Below are positions 1 through 5,449 of a stretch of 8,753 bases of DNA, in pieces. This stretch comes from Flavobacteriia bacterium (GTDB taxonomy: Bacteria > Bacteroidota > Bacteroidia > Flavobacteriales > Flavobacteriaceae). The notes beneath the pieces are model-generated. The model made no database searches. It had not been told where the DNA came from and saw nothing but the letters and a program-made list of their open reading frames with translations. Each line of letters begins with the position of its first letter. Position 1 is the stretch's first letter. The stretch lies in contig DRQI01000120.1 in the NCBI GenBank assembly GCA_011330545.1, positions 1 to 8,753 on the forward strand. The letters run 5' to 3'. The translations under genes and the position numbers were made by a program.

Positions 1-141
1 ATAAAAGAGAATTGTGTAATTGACCCTTTGTCTTTTAAAAGAGCGACTGAAAATAATCAAATGATTTCTGATTATTTAAATAAAAAATATGGAAAAGATT
101 GGCTGAAAAAATTAGAGTCCAAACCATTCGGAATAAAATAA
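1..141 (+). CDS. 3' end of an unidentified gene (hypothetical protein, partial)
   Basis: The first frame is open from base 1 to a TAA at 139-141 and gives the last 46 residues of a protein whose start lies upstream of the window. The tail is lysine-rich and hydrophilic, with the segment SDYLNKKYGKDWLKKLESK, which probably forms a C-terminal amphipathic helix. There is no membrane segment or cysteine/histidine cluster. Codon use is AT-rich, like the two following forward genes, so it probably belongs to the same accessory stretch. I do not recognise a family. Support for real coding is the clean reading frame and normal amino-acid composition, and a 46-codon fragment cannot be assigned a role. 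Confidence 0.6.
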   Translation: MKENCVIDPLSFKRATENNQMISDYLNKKYGKDWLKKLESKPFGIK

Positions 142-260
142 TAACATTTTACAACAACAAATATACGGTATTTGGCAGATAGTACTAAAAATGCAGTAAT
201 TTTATCAAGCCACTAACCATATAAGTAGCCGTTGTGTGTAATTTAAGAGACTCCCTCCAA
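142..260 (+). other. AT-rich spacer with a GTTGTGTGT motif
   Basis: This is a non-coding gap between the partial first gene and the next start codon. It contains an ACAACAACAAATATACGG segment soon after the stop codon and a CCGTTGTGTGTAATTTAAG segment just before the next gene. The GTTGTGTGT at 231-239 is the exact reverse complement of ACACACAAC at 793-801. I see no convincing promoter match and no Shine-Dalgarno site directly before the ATG at 261. Confidence 0.45.
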
Positions 261-801
261 ATGAACATTATCCAAGAACTGACAGAAAAGTATAACGGAA
301 AATATTCAGAGGATTTGTCTAAAAGCGTGAATAGTCCTATAGGAAAATATATTTATCAACCAAAAAACGGAATAATAGAAGTTGACGGAACAAAAATCAG
401 TATTAACTTGAATGAAGTTGGAGGCGCAATGCAAGTTAATGAACCTTTTCGAATTACGTTGCACTTAGATAAATTTTACGAGACAAAACTAGACATTTCC
501 CCGAAAGGTTTATGGTATTATTTTTTGGATCTTGTGCTACCTAAAAGGAGAGAATTTATACCAAATCCGATTAGAAAACAATTTTGGTTTGATGGAAATA
601 TAGATTTGCTAAAACAACTTGCATCTGATAAACTGTTCGCAAAGAGCATAACAAATGAAAAAATTTACATAGGAACACGAGAGAAACCAACTAATCGAAT
701 TGTATTAACACCGGCGTATGGAATTAATGACATTGAACAACTTGAAAAGTTTATTTCTATTCTAAAACAGATTGAAAATAAAATAAAGAACCACACACAA
801 C
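231..801. repeat. Inverted repeat GTTGTGTGT / ACACACAAC bracketing one gene
   Basis: GTTGTGTGT at 231-239 and ACACACAAC at 793-801 are perfect 9-bp reverse complements. They sit 21 bp before the start codon and within the last codons of the 183-residue gene. A related CACACAAC occurs at 1732-1739, after the next gene. The match does not extend outward on either side. The sites are too short and too unlike canonical attC (RYYYAAC...GTTRRRY) to call integron sites, and chance is possible in AT-rich DNA. The placement at both gene edges is what makes them notable. Confidence 0.4.
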
Positions 802-812
802 AAAGCGTGTAA
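261..812 (+). CDS. Hypothetical protein, 183 residues, flanked by inverted repeats
   Basis: I do not recognise the family with confidence. The protein begins MNIIQELTEKYNGKYSED, is predicted soluble with no signal peptide or long membrane helix, and is rich in Lys, Ile and Asn. The middle part (about residues 75-130) alternates hydrophobic and basic residues and includes LWYYFLDLVLPKRREF and the phrase RKQFWFDGN. The last 30 residues look like a helix (DIEQLEKFISILKQIENKIK). The layout (beta-rich N-terminal half, then a short FDGN..LLKQLASDKLF stretch) reminds me of small orphan Bacteroidota proteins often annotated only as hypothetical. ATG 261 is preferred over an in-frame GTG at 234, because that GTG lies inside the GTTGTGTGT repeat. 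The 3' end of the gene (last seven codons) runs into the matching ACACACAAC repeat, so the coding region nearly fills the repeat-bounded unit. Confidence 0.7.
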   Translation: MNIIQELTEKYNGKYSEDLSKSVNSPIGKYIYQPKNGIIEVDGTKISINLNEVGGAMQVNEPFRITLHLDKFYETKLDISPKGLWYYFLDLVLPKRREFIPNPIRKQFWFDGNIDLLKQLASDKLFAKSITNEKIYIGTREKPTNRIVLTPAYGINDIEQLEKFISILKQIENKIKNHTQQSV

Positions 813-824
813 CTTATTGTGGTT
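789..824. repeat. Stem-loop spanning the stop codon (AACCACA / TGTGGTT)
   Basis: AACCACA at 789-795 pairs perfectly with TGTGGTT at 818-824. The loop is 22 nt and contains the stop codon at 810-812. An alternative inner pairing, ACAC with GTGT (795-798 with 807-810), is also possible. No T-run follows, so it is not a standard intrinsic terminator. It may be a mobile-unit end structure or an mRNA 3' protective fold. Confidence 0.35.
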
Positions 825-1057
825 TAGAAATTTACCAAAGTTGTAAAATTTTAAATAGTTGTTTTTAGAACGGAAATTCTAAGCTATCTAAAAGCTTTTC
901 TTTTTTAAAATTATATACAGAATTTTAGAAAATTTAAAAAGAGAAGTTGCCTGAAAGTCAAAACAACACCTCTTATTTACTAATGTTGAGTCTAATCACA
1001 TGAGAAAAGCCCGTACAAAACACCGCCCCCTGAATTCGAGATAAAGTGTAACATTTT
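813..1057. other. 245-bp non-coding spacer
   Basis: No open frame of useful length or RNA gene is visible on either strand. Apart from the two hairpins near 865-897, the stretch is mostly A/T. It then changes near 1018-1040 to a GC-richer patch (CAAAACACCGCCCCCTGAATTC). It ends with GTGTAACATTTTATG, where TAACATTTTA (1049-1058) repeats the same 10 bases found at 142-151, directly after the first gene. A promoter for the next gene is expected here, but no good TAnnTTTG was found. Confidence 0.45.
865..908 (+). terminator. Weak candidate intrinsic terminator with a second hairpin
   Basis: The spacer after the 183-residue gene holds two adjacent short hairpins. The first is TTAGAA (865-870), loop CGGAAA, TTCTAA (877-882). 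The second is AAGCT (881-885), loop of 7 nt, AGCTT (893-897), followed by the pyrimidine run TTCTTTTTT. The second arrangement resembles a low-GC Rho-independent terminator, but a stem of 5 bp is thin. It would end transcription of the upstream gene on the plus strand. Confidence 0.25.
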
Positions 1058-1594
1058 ATGTTCTGGAAAAAAAAGAAAAATAAAACAATTGAATTTAAAT
1101 GCGCTGAATGTGGAAAAATCCATTCAGAATGGCCGGCTTTAGCATTTAAATCACCTTCAAATTACAACTGTCTTACTGACCAAGAAAAAAAAGAACTTGG
1201 AAAGTTAGATTCAGACTTTTGCGAGATTCATTACCAAGACCAAATTGACCGATTTATAAGAGTAACGCTAACTCAAAAGTTAAATGACGCATGTGAAACT
1301 TTAGAATATGGGCTTTGGGTTTCCTTGAGCGAAAAAAGTTATCAGGATTATAATGAGAATTTTGACAATCCGAATTACGAAACGAGATATTTTGGATATC
1401 TCTGTAATAATATTCCTAAATACGAAAACACAATGTCCATTCCTTGTGATGTAATAACGAAAACAGGAAATGACAGGCCAGAAATTTTTCCGCATCAAAA
1501 TTTTGACCATCAGTTTGTTAGGGATTATTATTTCGGAATCTCAAAAGCAGAAGCGGAAAATCGGATAAATGAAATGATAAAAAAAGTTGGGTAA
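1058..1594 (+). CDS. DUF2199 domain protein
   Basis: The 178-residue product matches the layout of the DUF2199 family as I know it, over nearly its full length. After a basic leader (MFWKKKKNK) comes a cysteine motif CAECGKIH (C15, C18, H22), then a Trp-Pro. A conserved-looking block SDFCEIHYQDQIDRFIR follows at about 52-68, then GLWVSLSE at 85-92 and YFGYLCNNIP at 111-120. The C-terminal part ends in a helix after the Pro/His-rich EIFPHQNFDHQF. The function of DUF2199 is not known. The CxxCGxxxH arrangement suggests a metal-binding knuckle, but that is inference. There is no signal peptide, so the protein is probably cytoplasmic. The ATG at 1058 is the only sensible start, as the N-terminus fits the family right after it. 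It stands alone, with 245 bp of spacer before it and an unrelated convergent gene after it. Confidence 0.85.
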   Translation: MFWKKKKNKTIEFKCAECGKIHSEWPALAFKSPSNYNCLTDQEKKELGKLDSDFCEIHYQDQIDRFIRVTLTQKLNDACETLEYGLWVSLSEKSYQDYNENFDNPNYETRYFGYLCNNIPKYENTMSIPCDVITKTGNDRPEIFPHQNFDHQFVRDYYFGISKAEAENRINEMIKKVG

Positions 1595-1851
1595 TAATGT
1601 GTATTATAAACATCTGCAAGCTCAAGATTTTGTCACGCAACTAAAATTTGAATTTTGAGAAGGAAAGATAATGATAGAAATTGCGAAAAAACTGAAATAA
1701 TAAATAAAACGCTAAAAAGTAAAAAAGCTATCACACAACACCGGTAATCATTACATACTCAGAGAAACGGTTTTTCAAATGGTTACTAATCTTATCAAAC
1801 ACATTATCTCTGAAGGTACGAAGTGTACTTGTACTAAAGTATAGATATTCA
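1595..1851. other. 257-bp non-coding spacer between convergent genes
   Basis: The stretch carries the stop codon flank of the DUF2199 gene, the 1621-1659 hairpin, and then a CACACAACACCGG motif at 1732-1744 that echoes the repeat flanking the 261-812 gene. From about 1770 the composition moves toward that of the downstream minus-strand genes. I see no gene, RNA or clear terminator for either converging gene. Confidence 0.4.
1621..1659. repeat. Long-loop hairpin after the DUF2199 gene
   Basis: CTCAAGATT (1621-1629) pairs with AATTTTGAG (1651-1659) over nine positions, one of them G-T in RNA, around a 21-nt loop. There is no T-run directly downstream, so it is not a textbook terminator. It could stabilise the 3' end of the DUF2199 transcript or mark a repeat unit. 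Confidence 0.3.
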
Positions 1852-2262
1852 TTATGAAATATCAATACGTTTGTCAGAATAGTGTTTAAGAATAGGTATT
1901 TGCACAAATATCATGATTGTTAACACTAGCAAGCCATACAGCGTACTGTCAGAAAATGAATATGCAGGAAGCAACCCGTTAAGTTCGATATTTGAAAGAA
2001 AACTGATTCCCAATGTATCTAACCATCCTTTTTTAAAGGTAACATTGGCTATCGGAACAAATGCAGCCATTCCTATCAATACCGTAACTACTAAAGCCCA
2101 AGCTCTTTTTGAAATAAGCGGGCGGTAAGCGGTAAGTTCATTTTCGCCCGTAATCTTTGAAATAACAGCAGAGGTAAAGTCCGCTGAAGGGTTGTTTAGT
2201 TCACTTTCGGTAAAGACGTTCTTTAGCAAACTGTCAATCTGTTTATCTGTTTTTTGATTCAT
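1852..2262 (-). CDS. Small two-helix membrane protein, candidate anti-sigma factor
   Basis: The product has 136 residues from ATG 2262. The first ~50 residues are hydrophilic and probably cytoplasmic (MNQKTDKQIDSLLKNVF...), with a phrase PSADFTSAVISKI typical of short Bacteroidota proteins paired with ECF sigma factors. A membrane helix follows at about 54-72 (WALVVTVLIGMAAFVPIA), then a short polar/extracytoplasmic segment, a second helix at about 107-125 (LYGLLVLTIMIFVQIPIL), and a short basic tail. There is no HxxxCxxC zinc anti-sigma motif. The gene start overlaps the end of the sigma factor gene by 20 bp in another frame, which implies translational coupling. A TTG three codons upstream (2271) is possible, but the ATG is preferred. 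The anti-sigma role is inferred from this pairing and topology, not from a recognised domain. Confidence 0.75.
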   Translation of the reverse strand: MNQKTDKQIDSLLKNVFTESELNNPSADFTSAVISKITGENELTAYRPLISKRAWALVVTVLIGMAAFVPIANVTFKKGWLDTLGISFLSNIELNGLLPAYSFSDSTLYGLLVLTIMIFVQIPILKHYSDKRIDIS

Positions 2263-2833
2263 AACTTTCAAGTAATTCAGGTTCTAATTTCTTTTGTAAA
2301 ATGGCCATTAACCGCTTTCTACATCTAAAGAGTTTTACTTTTATGGTATTGGGAGTATACCTGACAATTGCTGCCATTTCTTCTAGCGATAACTCTTCAA
2401 AATAATAGAGTGTGATTAAAAAACTGTCACTTGCCGGCAATAACTGCAAGCAGTGTTGTATGATTTCTTTGCGTTCTTGTTGCTCTAAAGTATCTAAAAC
2501 AGTATTGAGTAGTTGTATTTTATGAATGGTAACGGTATCAATAGCAACCGTTTGTTGGCGGCGTTTATTTTTTTTCAACCGGTCTAAACACGTATTGTAC
2601 GTTATCCTGTAAAGCCATGTAGAAAATTTTGAACCGCCTTTAAACTTTTTTAGAGATTTATAAACTTTCAAAAACGTGTCTTGAGCGGCTTCTTCAGCTT
2701 CCTCCTTATTTTTGAGCATTTGTAATGACAAAGTAAAAACAAGGTTTTTATGCCTATCTATCAATTGCGAAAAGGCATTCATATCACCTAAAAGGGTATT
2801 TGCTATGTCTTCTTGGTCTTTTTGGGCAGTCAT
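2243..2833 (-). CDS. ECF-type RNA polymerase sigma factor
   Basis: This is a sigma-70 family group IV (ECF) protein that directs RNA polymerase to a dedicated promoter set. From ATG 2833 it has 196 residues, the usual ECF length. Region 2 spans about residues 20-90: AFSQLIDRHKNLVFTLSLQM, then EEAEEAAQDTFLKVYKSLKKF (core-binding and -10 recognition helix), then FSTWLYRITYNTCLDRLKK. Region 4 spans about 138-185, with LPASDSFLITLYYFEELSLEEMA and the helix-turn-helix TPNTIKVKLFRCRKRL. The frame stays open upstream to 3004, with possible starts at 2908 or 2911. That extension is not family-like, and its far end would overlap the divergent gene at 2973, so ATG 2833 is chosen. The gene is followed, with a 20-bp overlap, by a membrane protein gene that is a candidate partner. 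The inducing signal is not visible from the sequence. Confidence 0.93.
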   Translation of the reverse strand: MTAQKDQEDIANTLLGDMNAFSQLIDRHKNLVFTLSLQMLKNKEEAEEAAQDTFLKVYKSLKKFKGGSKFSTWLYRITYNTCLDRLKKNKRRQQTVAIDTVTIHKIQLLNTVLDTLEQQERKEIIQHCLQLLPASDSFLITLYYFEELSLEEMAAIVRYTPNTIKVKLFRCRKRLMAILQKKLEPELLESYESKNR

Positions 2834-2972
2834 TTGTTGCTTTGACTGCAAAGAAGGCTGCCCGGTTACAGTTTGATGCGAAATATTTAATTGAAAAGAT
2901 GTAACCATCATGTAATGCGTGTCGTCATAAGAAACAAACGCATTCAATTTACAAAATTTTAAATTATCAATT

Positions 2973-3326
2973 ATGTATTCAGAAATAATTATATTCCCCA
3001 TCATGTTTGGGTTAATTTTCGGGGTTTTTTACCTGTTTTTTTCAACGCGTAATAAAGAGCGCTTGGCGCTGATAGAAAAGGGCGCTGATGCCAGTATTTT
3101 TATGCGGGGCAGGCCGCCACATGCCGCGCCGATATGGAAAATATTTATAGCAAACCTCTCATTGCTGTTAATGGGCATCGGTATTGGTATCTACCTAGCC
3201 GCATTTCTCCACTATAATTTAGGGGTAGAACCCGGTGTTGCCTATCCCGGAACCATTTTCTTAATGGCAGGCATAGGATTGTTTATCGGGTTTAACCTAA
3301 CAAAAAAATTAGATCAAGGCGAATAA
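2973..3326 (+). CDS. Three-helix membrane protein, DUF6249-like
   Basis: The 117-residue protein has three predicted membrane helices: residues about 3-23 (SEIIIFPIMFGLIFGVFYLFF), about 55-79 (IWKIFIANLSLLLMGIGIGIY and following) and about 91-110 (PGTIFLMAGIGLFIGFNL). Between the first two lies a basic/acidic segment STRNKERLALIEKGADASIF. This segment is typical of small Bacteroidota membrane proteins grouped as DUF6249, whose function is unknown. The ATG at 2973 puts the first helix at the N-terminus as expected. The gene is divergent from the ECF sigma factor, and such proteins are commonly found next to sigma/anti-sigma pairs, so a role in the same envelope-related circuit is plausible but inferred. 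It ends 19 bp before a strong terminator. Confidence 0.82.
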   Translation: MYSEIIIFPIMFGLIFGVFYLFFSTRNKERLALIEKGADASIFMRGRPPHAAPIWKIFIANLSLLLMGIGIGIYLAAFLHYNLGVEPGVAYPGTIFLMAGIGLFIGFNLTKKLDQGE

Positions 3327-3345
3327 AAACAACTATCAGTAATGG

Positions 3346-3377
3346 CCACCTCCTTTGCGTGAGGTGGTTTTTATTTT
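3346..3377 (+). terminator. Strong Rho-independent terminator
   Basis: A perfect 7-bp GC-rich stem, CCACCTC (3346-3352) with GAGGTGG (3361-3367), closes an 8-nt loop and is followed by TTTTTATTTT. It lies 19 bp after the stop codon of the DUF6249-like gene and would end its transcript. Its T-run contains the stop codon (TTA on the plus strand, 3371-3373) of the convergent dipeptidase gene. On the minus strand the hairpin is followed by CCATTACTG rather than a T-run, so it should act mainly in the plus direction. Confidence 0.88.
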
Positions 3378-4066
3378 ACCGGAAAATCAAAATAAGTATC
3401 AGGATAAGGCTCTTTTGCCAACGTAAAATGCCACCATTCTTTATCATAAGGCTTAAAGCCGTGTTTTACCATACGGCGTTGTAACATCAATCGTATGGCA
3501 CGTTGGTTTTTGGTAATATTTTTAAAACTTACCCATGAACGTTTGTCAAAAAAATCATAAGGGCCACCGAGGTCTAAAATATGGCCTGTTCTCAAAGAAA
3601 CAATAGTCACATCAATGGTGCTACCCCTACTATGCCCAGATTTTGAAGCAATATAACCTTTAGTAAACAAATCTTTTTTAGCAACGTTGGGGTAAAATTG
3701 CTCTTTCATCCTCGTATTAGTAGAATCTTTGGCCCATTTTACAAATTCATTGACGGCTCGTTGAGGCCTATAAGCATCATAGACGAGCAATCCAAAGCCT
3801 AAGCGTTCAAATTCTTCTTGTACTTTTTTAAGTGCTTCTGCGGCTTCTTTAGTTAAAATACATGTAGGTTTTTCATAGCCGTCAATAGGCTCTCCTACAA
3901 AGTTATTAGAGCCATAATACCGTAAGTCTAATTTTAATTTTGGGATGATGGTTTTAACATTTACAAATCCGTCAGGAATTTTTTCAGTATCCTCTTGAGC
4001 ATATAAGCTCGTTGCTACCATAATGAATACAACAATAAGAAATTTTATAGCAGGTGATATTTTCAT
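3371..4066 (-). CDS. Secreted D-alanyl-D-alanine dipeptidase (VanX/DdpX type, peptidase M15D)
   Basis: The enzyme is predicted to hydrolyse free D-Ala-D-Ala. The 231-residue protein starts with a Sec signal peptide (residues 1-23, helix FLIVVFIMVATSLYA, cleavage likely before Q24), so it acts in the periplasm. The M15D motifs are all present: LDLRYYGSNNFVG (46-58), the substrate-side arginine in VYDAYRPQRA (R100), zinc ligands in SGHSRGSTIDVT (H145, D152), and the catalytic glutamate and third zinc ligand in EWWHF (E210, H213). The GGPYDFFD segment follows as in the family. Roles of these residues are taken from characterised VanX. The gene is alone on its strand, without vanH or vanA/ddl-like neighbours, so peptidoglycan recycling or D-Ala scavenging is more likely than vancomycin resistance. 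The gene ends inside the T-run of a convergent terminator. Confidence 0.92.
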   Translation of the reverse strand: MKISPAIKFLIVVFIMVATSLYAQEDTEKIPDGFVNVKTIIPKLKLDLRYYGSNNFVGEPIDGYEKPTCILTKEAAEALKKVQEEFERLGFGLLVYDAYRPQRAVNEFVKWAKDSTNTRMKEQFYPNVAKKDLFTKGYIASKSGHSRGSTIDVTIVSLRTGHILDLGGPYDFFDKRSWVSFKNITKNQRAIRLMLQRRMVKHGFKPYDKEWWHFTLAKEPYPDTYFDFPVK

Positions 4067-4111
4067 ATTGGGTTAATTTTGTTTGGGGTTATGCTTTTAA
4101 CGTTAAACTGT

Positions 4112-4142
4112 GAAATATATTTTAGAATACACTTTAATCTAA
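4112..4142 (-). promoter_or_regulatory. Possible promoter of the dipeptidase gene
   Basis: Read on the minus strand, TATATTTC (4119-4112) differs by one base from the Bacteroidota -7 consensus TAnnTTTG. A TTAG (4142-4139) lies 19 bp further upstream, in place of TTTG. The distance to the start codon is about 45 bp. The match is imperfect and the region is AT-rich, so confidence is low. Confidence 0.25.
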
Positions 4143-4218
4143 TGAGTACGCCATTTTTTTTATACGCAAAATCATTCTAGCTATTCTAAAAAAAATTGCT
4201 TCACATCCCAGCCTGCCG

Positions 4219-4243
4219 TTTGACAGGTTATTCCTTATCTTTG
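4219..4243 (+). promoter_or_regulatory. Bacteroidota-type promoter of the kinase-like gene
   Basis: TATCTTTG at 4236-4243 is a perfect TAnnTTTG -7 element. A TTTG at 4219-4222 lies upstream, but the 13-bp gap is shorter than the usual ~19 bp, so the true -33 element may be degenerate. The same area has an imperfect palindrome, CCTGCC(GTTT)GACAGG, at 4213-4228. Transcription starting shortly after 4243 would exclude the in-frame TTG at 4196 as start codon and favours ATG 4295. Confidence 0.5.
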
Positions 4244-4294
4244 TTTTTTAGAACCCGCCTTAAGACATTATTTTGTAGAACGTATCTTTTAAGC

Positions 4295-5356
4295 ATGAAT
4301 GAAAAGTTAATATCCAAAAAAAAACCGGCCTTTCCAATAACCGAGTTGTTGTCAGACTATTTAACAGAACAGGGCAGAAACATAAAGATACCCATTTATT
4401 ATGACGATTTATTACGCTTTCAGGGAGCCGTAGAAATTTATGATAAAGAAGGTAACGATACGTTGTGGCTGAGTACCTATTTTGCCGAACACGAACGCGA
4501 AGAAATAGAACTGAGTTTAAAAAAAATCTATACCATTTTACATGCTGACGGCAGCGACTCTATACTTCCGTATTTGAATATAGACAGTATTGATTTTTGT
4601 ACTTTTGGCAATTCGAAGCCCTTTCGTATTAAGGTGCGTAATATATTGAATGACAATTATATTTTTTTGTATATCAAAAAAGCAGATGCTTCGAGAGTCT
4701 ATGGCTTAGAGTTAGAGCACCTGCTATCACCCAATCACATTAATTTTTTAATTCATAAAGATACCTTGATAGAAGAACATATTTCGGGTATCCCCGGTGA
4801 TAGTTTTATTGAAAGCGATTTGAAAAAGTGTTCAGAGCGCGATAAAAGTGCTATCGCCAAAGAATTTGTAAAATTTAATGAACGTTGTTTTGTCCGTTTG
4901 CTAGGAGATATGCGCTCCTATAATTTTGTGATGGTATTGACACATGATTTTGATAGGATAGAGTATCGAATTCGCGCCATAGATTTTGACCAACAGAGTT
5001 TTGAAGGAAATCCGAAAGTATACAAACCCCAATTCTTAAAAGAAAATAATGAATTGGTAGAGATGACCTTACAAGTACTCCATGAAGAATCTATTGAGCA
5101 ATATAAAAAAGAAGAACGCTCATTATTGGCAAAAAGGGCATCACGGGCACAAGACCGCCTTGATGGCCTCTTGCATTGTATGTGTAACGATACGATTTCA
5201 ACGCCGGCTAAAATCAAACAGTTAAAATCAGGATTGTTTGAATTGACCGGAGATATCAATTTTAAGAGGTCTCAAAATATGGGTGCCATTTTAAAAAGTG
5301 CCTTAGATTTTATCATTAGAAATTATAAAAATGAAAATCCGTATATCATAAATTAG
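4295..5356 (+). CDS. Kinase-fold (APH/protein-kinase-like) protein of unknown substrate
   Basis: The 353-residue protein is not one I can name, but it carries an ordered set of kinase-fold landmarks. A beta-strand IFLYIKK (123-129; K128 or K129 as ATP-binding lysine) is followed by LELEHLL with E139/E141 as the pairing helix-C glutamate. Next come a hinge-like IEEHISGIPGDSF (159-171), a catalytic loop LGDMRSYNF (203-211; D205 and N210 match the HxDxxxxN pattern, with Gly before the Asp as in phosphotransferases) and a metal motif AIDFDQQSF (228-236; D230 as the DFG-type aspartate). Roughly 100 N-terminal residues precede the lobe, and about 115 helical, charged C-terminal residues follow. A glycine loop is not obvious. 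There is no signal peptide or membrane helix, so it is probably cytoplasmic. The ATG is chosen over a TTG at 4196, which lies upstream of the predicted promoter. Pyruvate carboxylase follows 93 bp later on the same strand. The substrate is unknown, and a role near that enzyme is inference from position only. Confidence 0.8.
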   Translation: MNEKLISKKKPAFPITELLSDYLTEQGRNIKIPIYYDDLLRFQGAVEIYDKEGNDTLWLSTYFAEHEREEIELSLKKIYTILHADGSDSILPYLNIDSIDFCTFGNSKPFRIKVRNILNDNYIFLYIKKADASRVYGLELEHLLSPNHINFLIHKDTLIEEHISGIPGDSFIESDLKKCSERDKSAIAKEFVKFNERCFVRLLGDMRSYNFVMVLTHDFDRIEYRIRAIDFDQQSFEGNPKVYKPQFLKENNELVEMTLQVLHEESIEQYKKEERSLLAKRASRAQDRLDGLLHCMCNDTISTPAKIKQLKSGLFELTGDINFKRSQNMGAILKSALDFIIRNYKNENPYIIN

Positions 5357-5393
5357 CAATTTCACAATTTTTATAAAGAAACCCATAGGATGC

Positions 5394-5424
5394 TTTACAA
5401 GTAGGTATTTGAACCTTACATTTG
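5394..5424 (+). promoter_or_regulatory. Promoter of the pyruvate carboxylase gene
   Basis: A perfect -7 element TACATTTG (5417-5424) lies exactly 19 bp after TTTA (5394-5397), a one-mismatch version of the Bacteroidota -33 TTTG. The element ends 25 bp before the start codon, giving a short leader. Pyruvate carboxylase can therefore be transcribed independently of the upstream kinase-like gene, although read-through is possible because no terminator is visible in the gap. Confidence 0.6.
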
Positions 5425-5449
5425 CCATTTAAAACCAAAAAATACACCG

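Noticed and set aside
142..1058. Integron attC sites
   Set aside because: The GTTGTGTGT motifs do not fit RYYYAAC/GTTRRRY, no integron integrase is present, and the spacers do not show the paired R/L boxes of attC.
1301..1510. Minus-strand open frame of 69 codons inside the DUF2199 gene
   Set aside because: It is antisense to a well-supported gene, with no family resemblance and odd composition.
1913..2128. Plus-strand open frame of 71 codons
   Set aside because: It is antisense to the two-helix membrane protein gene, whose pairing with the sigma factor is convincing.
2834..3004. N-terminal extension of the sigma factor up to 57 residues
   Set aside because: The extension has no sigma-like sequence and its far end overlaps the divergent membrane protein gene. 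The start at 2833 gives the normal ECF length.
3371..4066. Part of a vancomycin-resistance cluster
   Set aside because: No vanH, vanA-type ligase or two-component regulator is nearby, and the protein has a signal peptide.
4196..4294. TTG-initiated 33-residue extension of the kinase-like protein
   Set aside because: The segment contains a perfect -7 promoter element and a palindrome, and an ATG with a plausible leader follows at 4295.
4918..5259. Minus-strand open frame of 113 codons
   Set aside because: It is antisense to the kinase-like gene, rich in Ser and Cys, and has no signal or domain.
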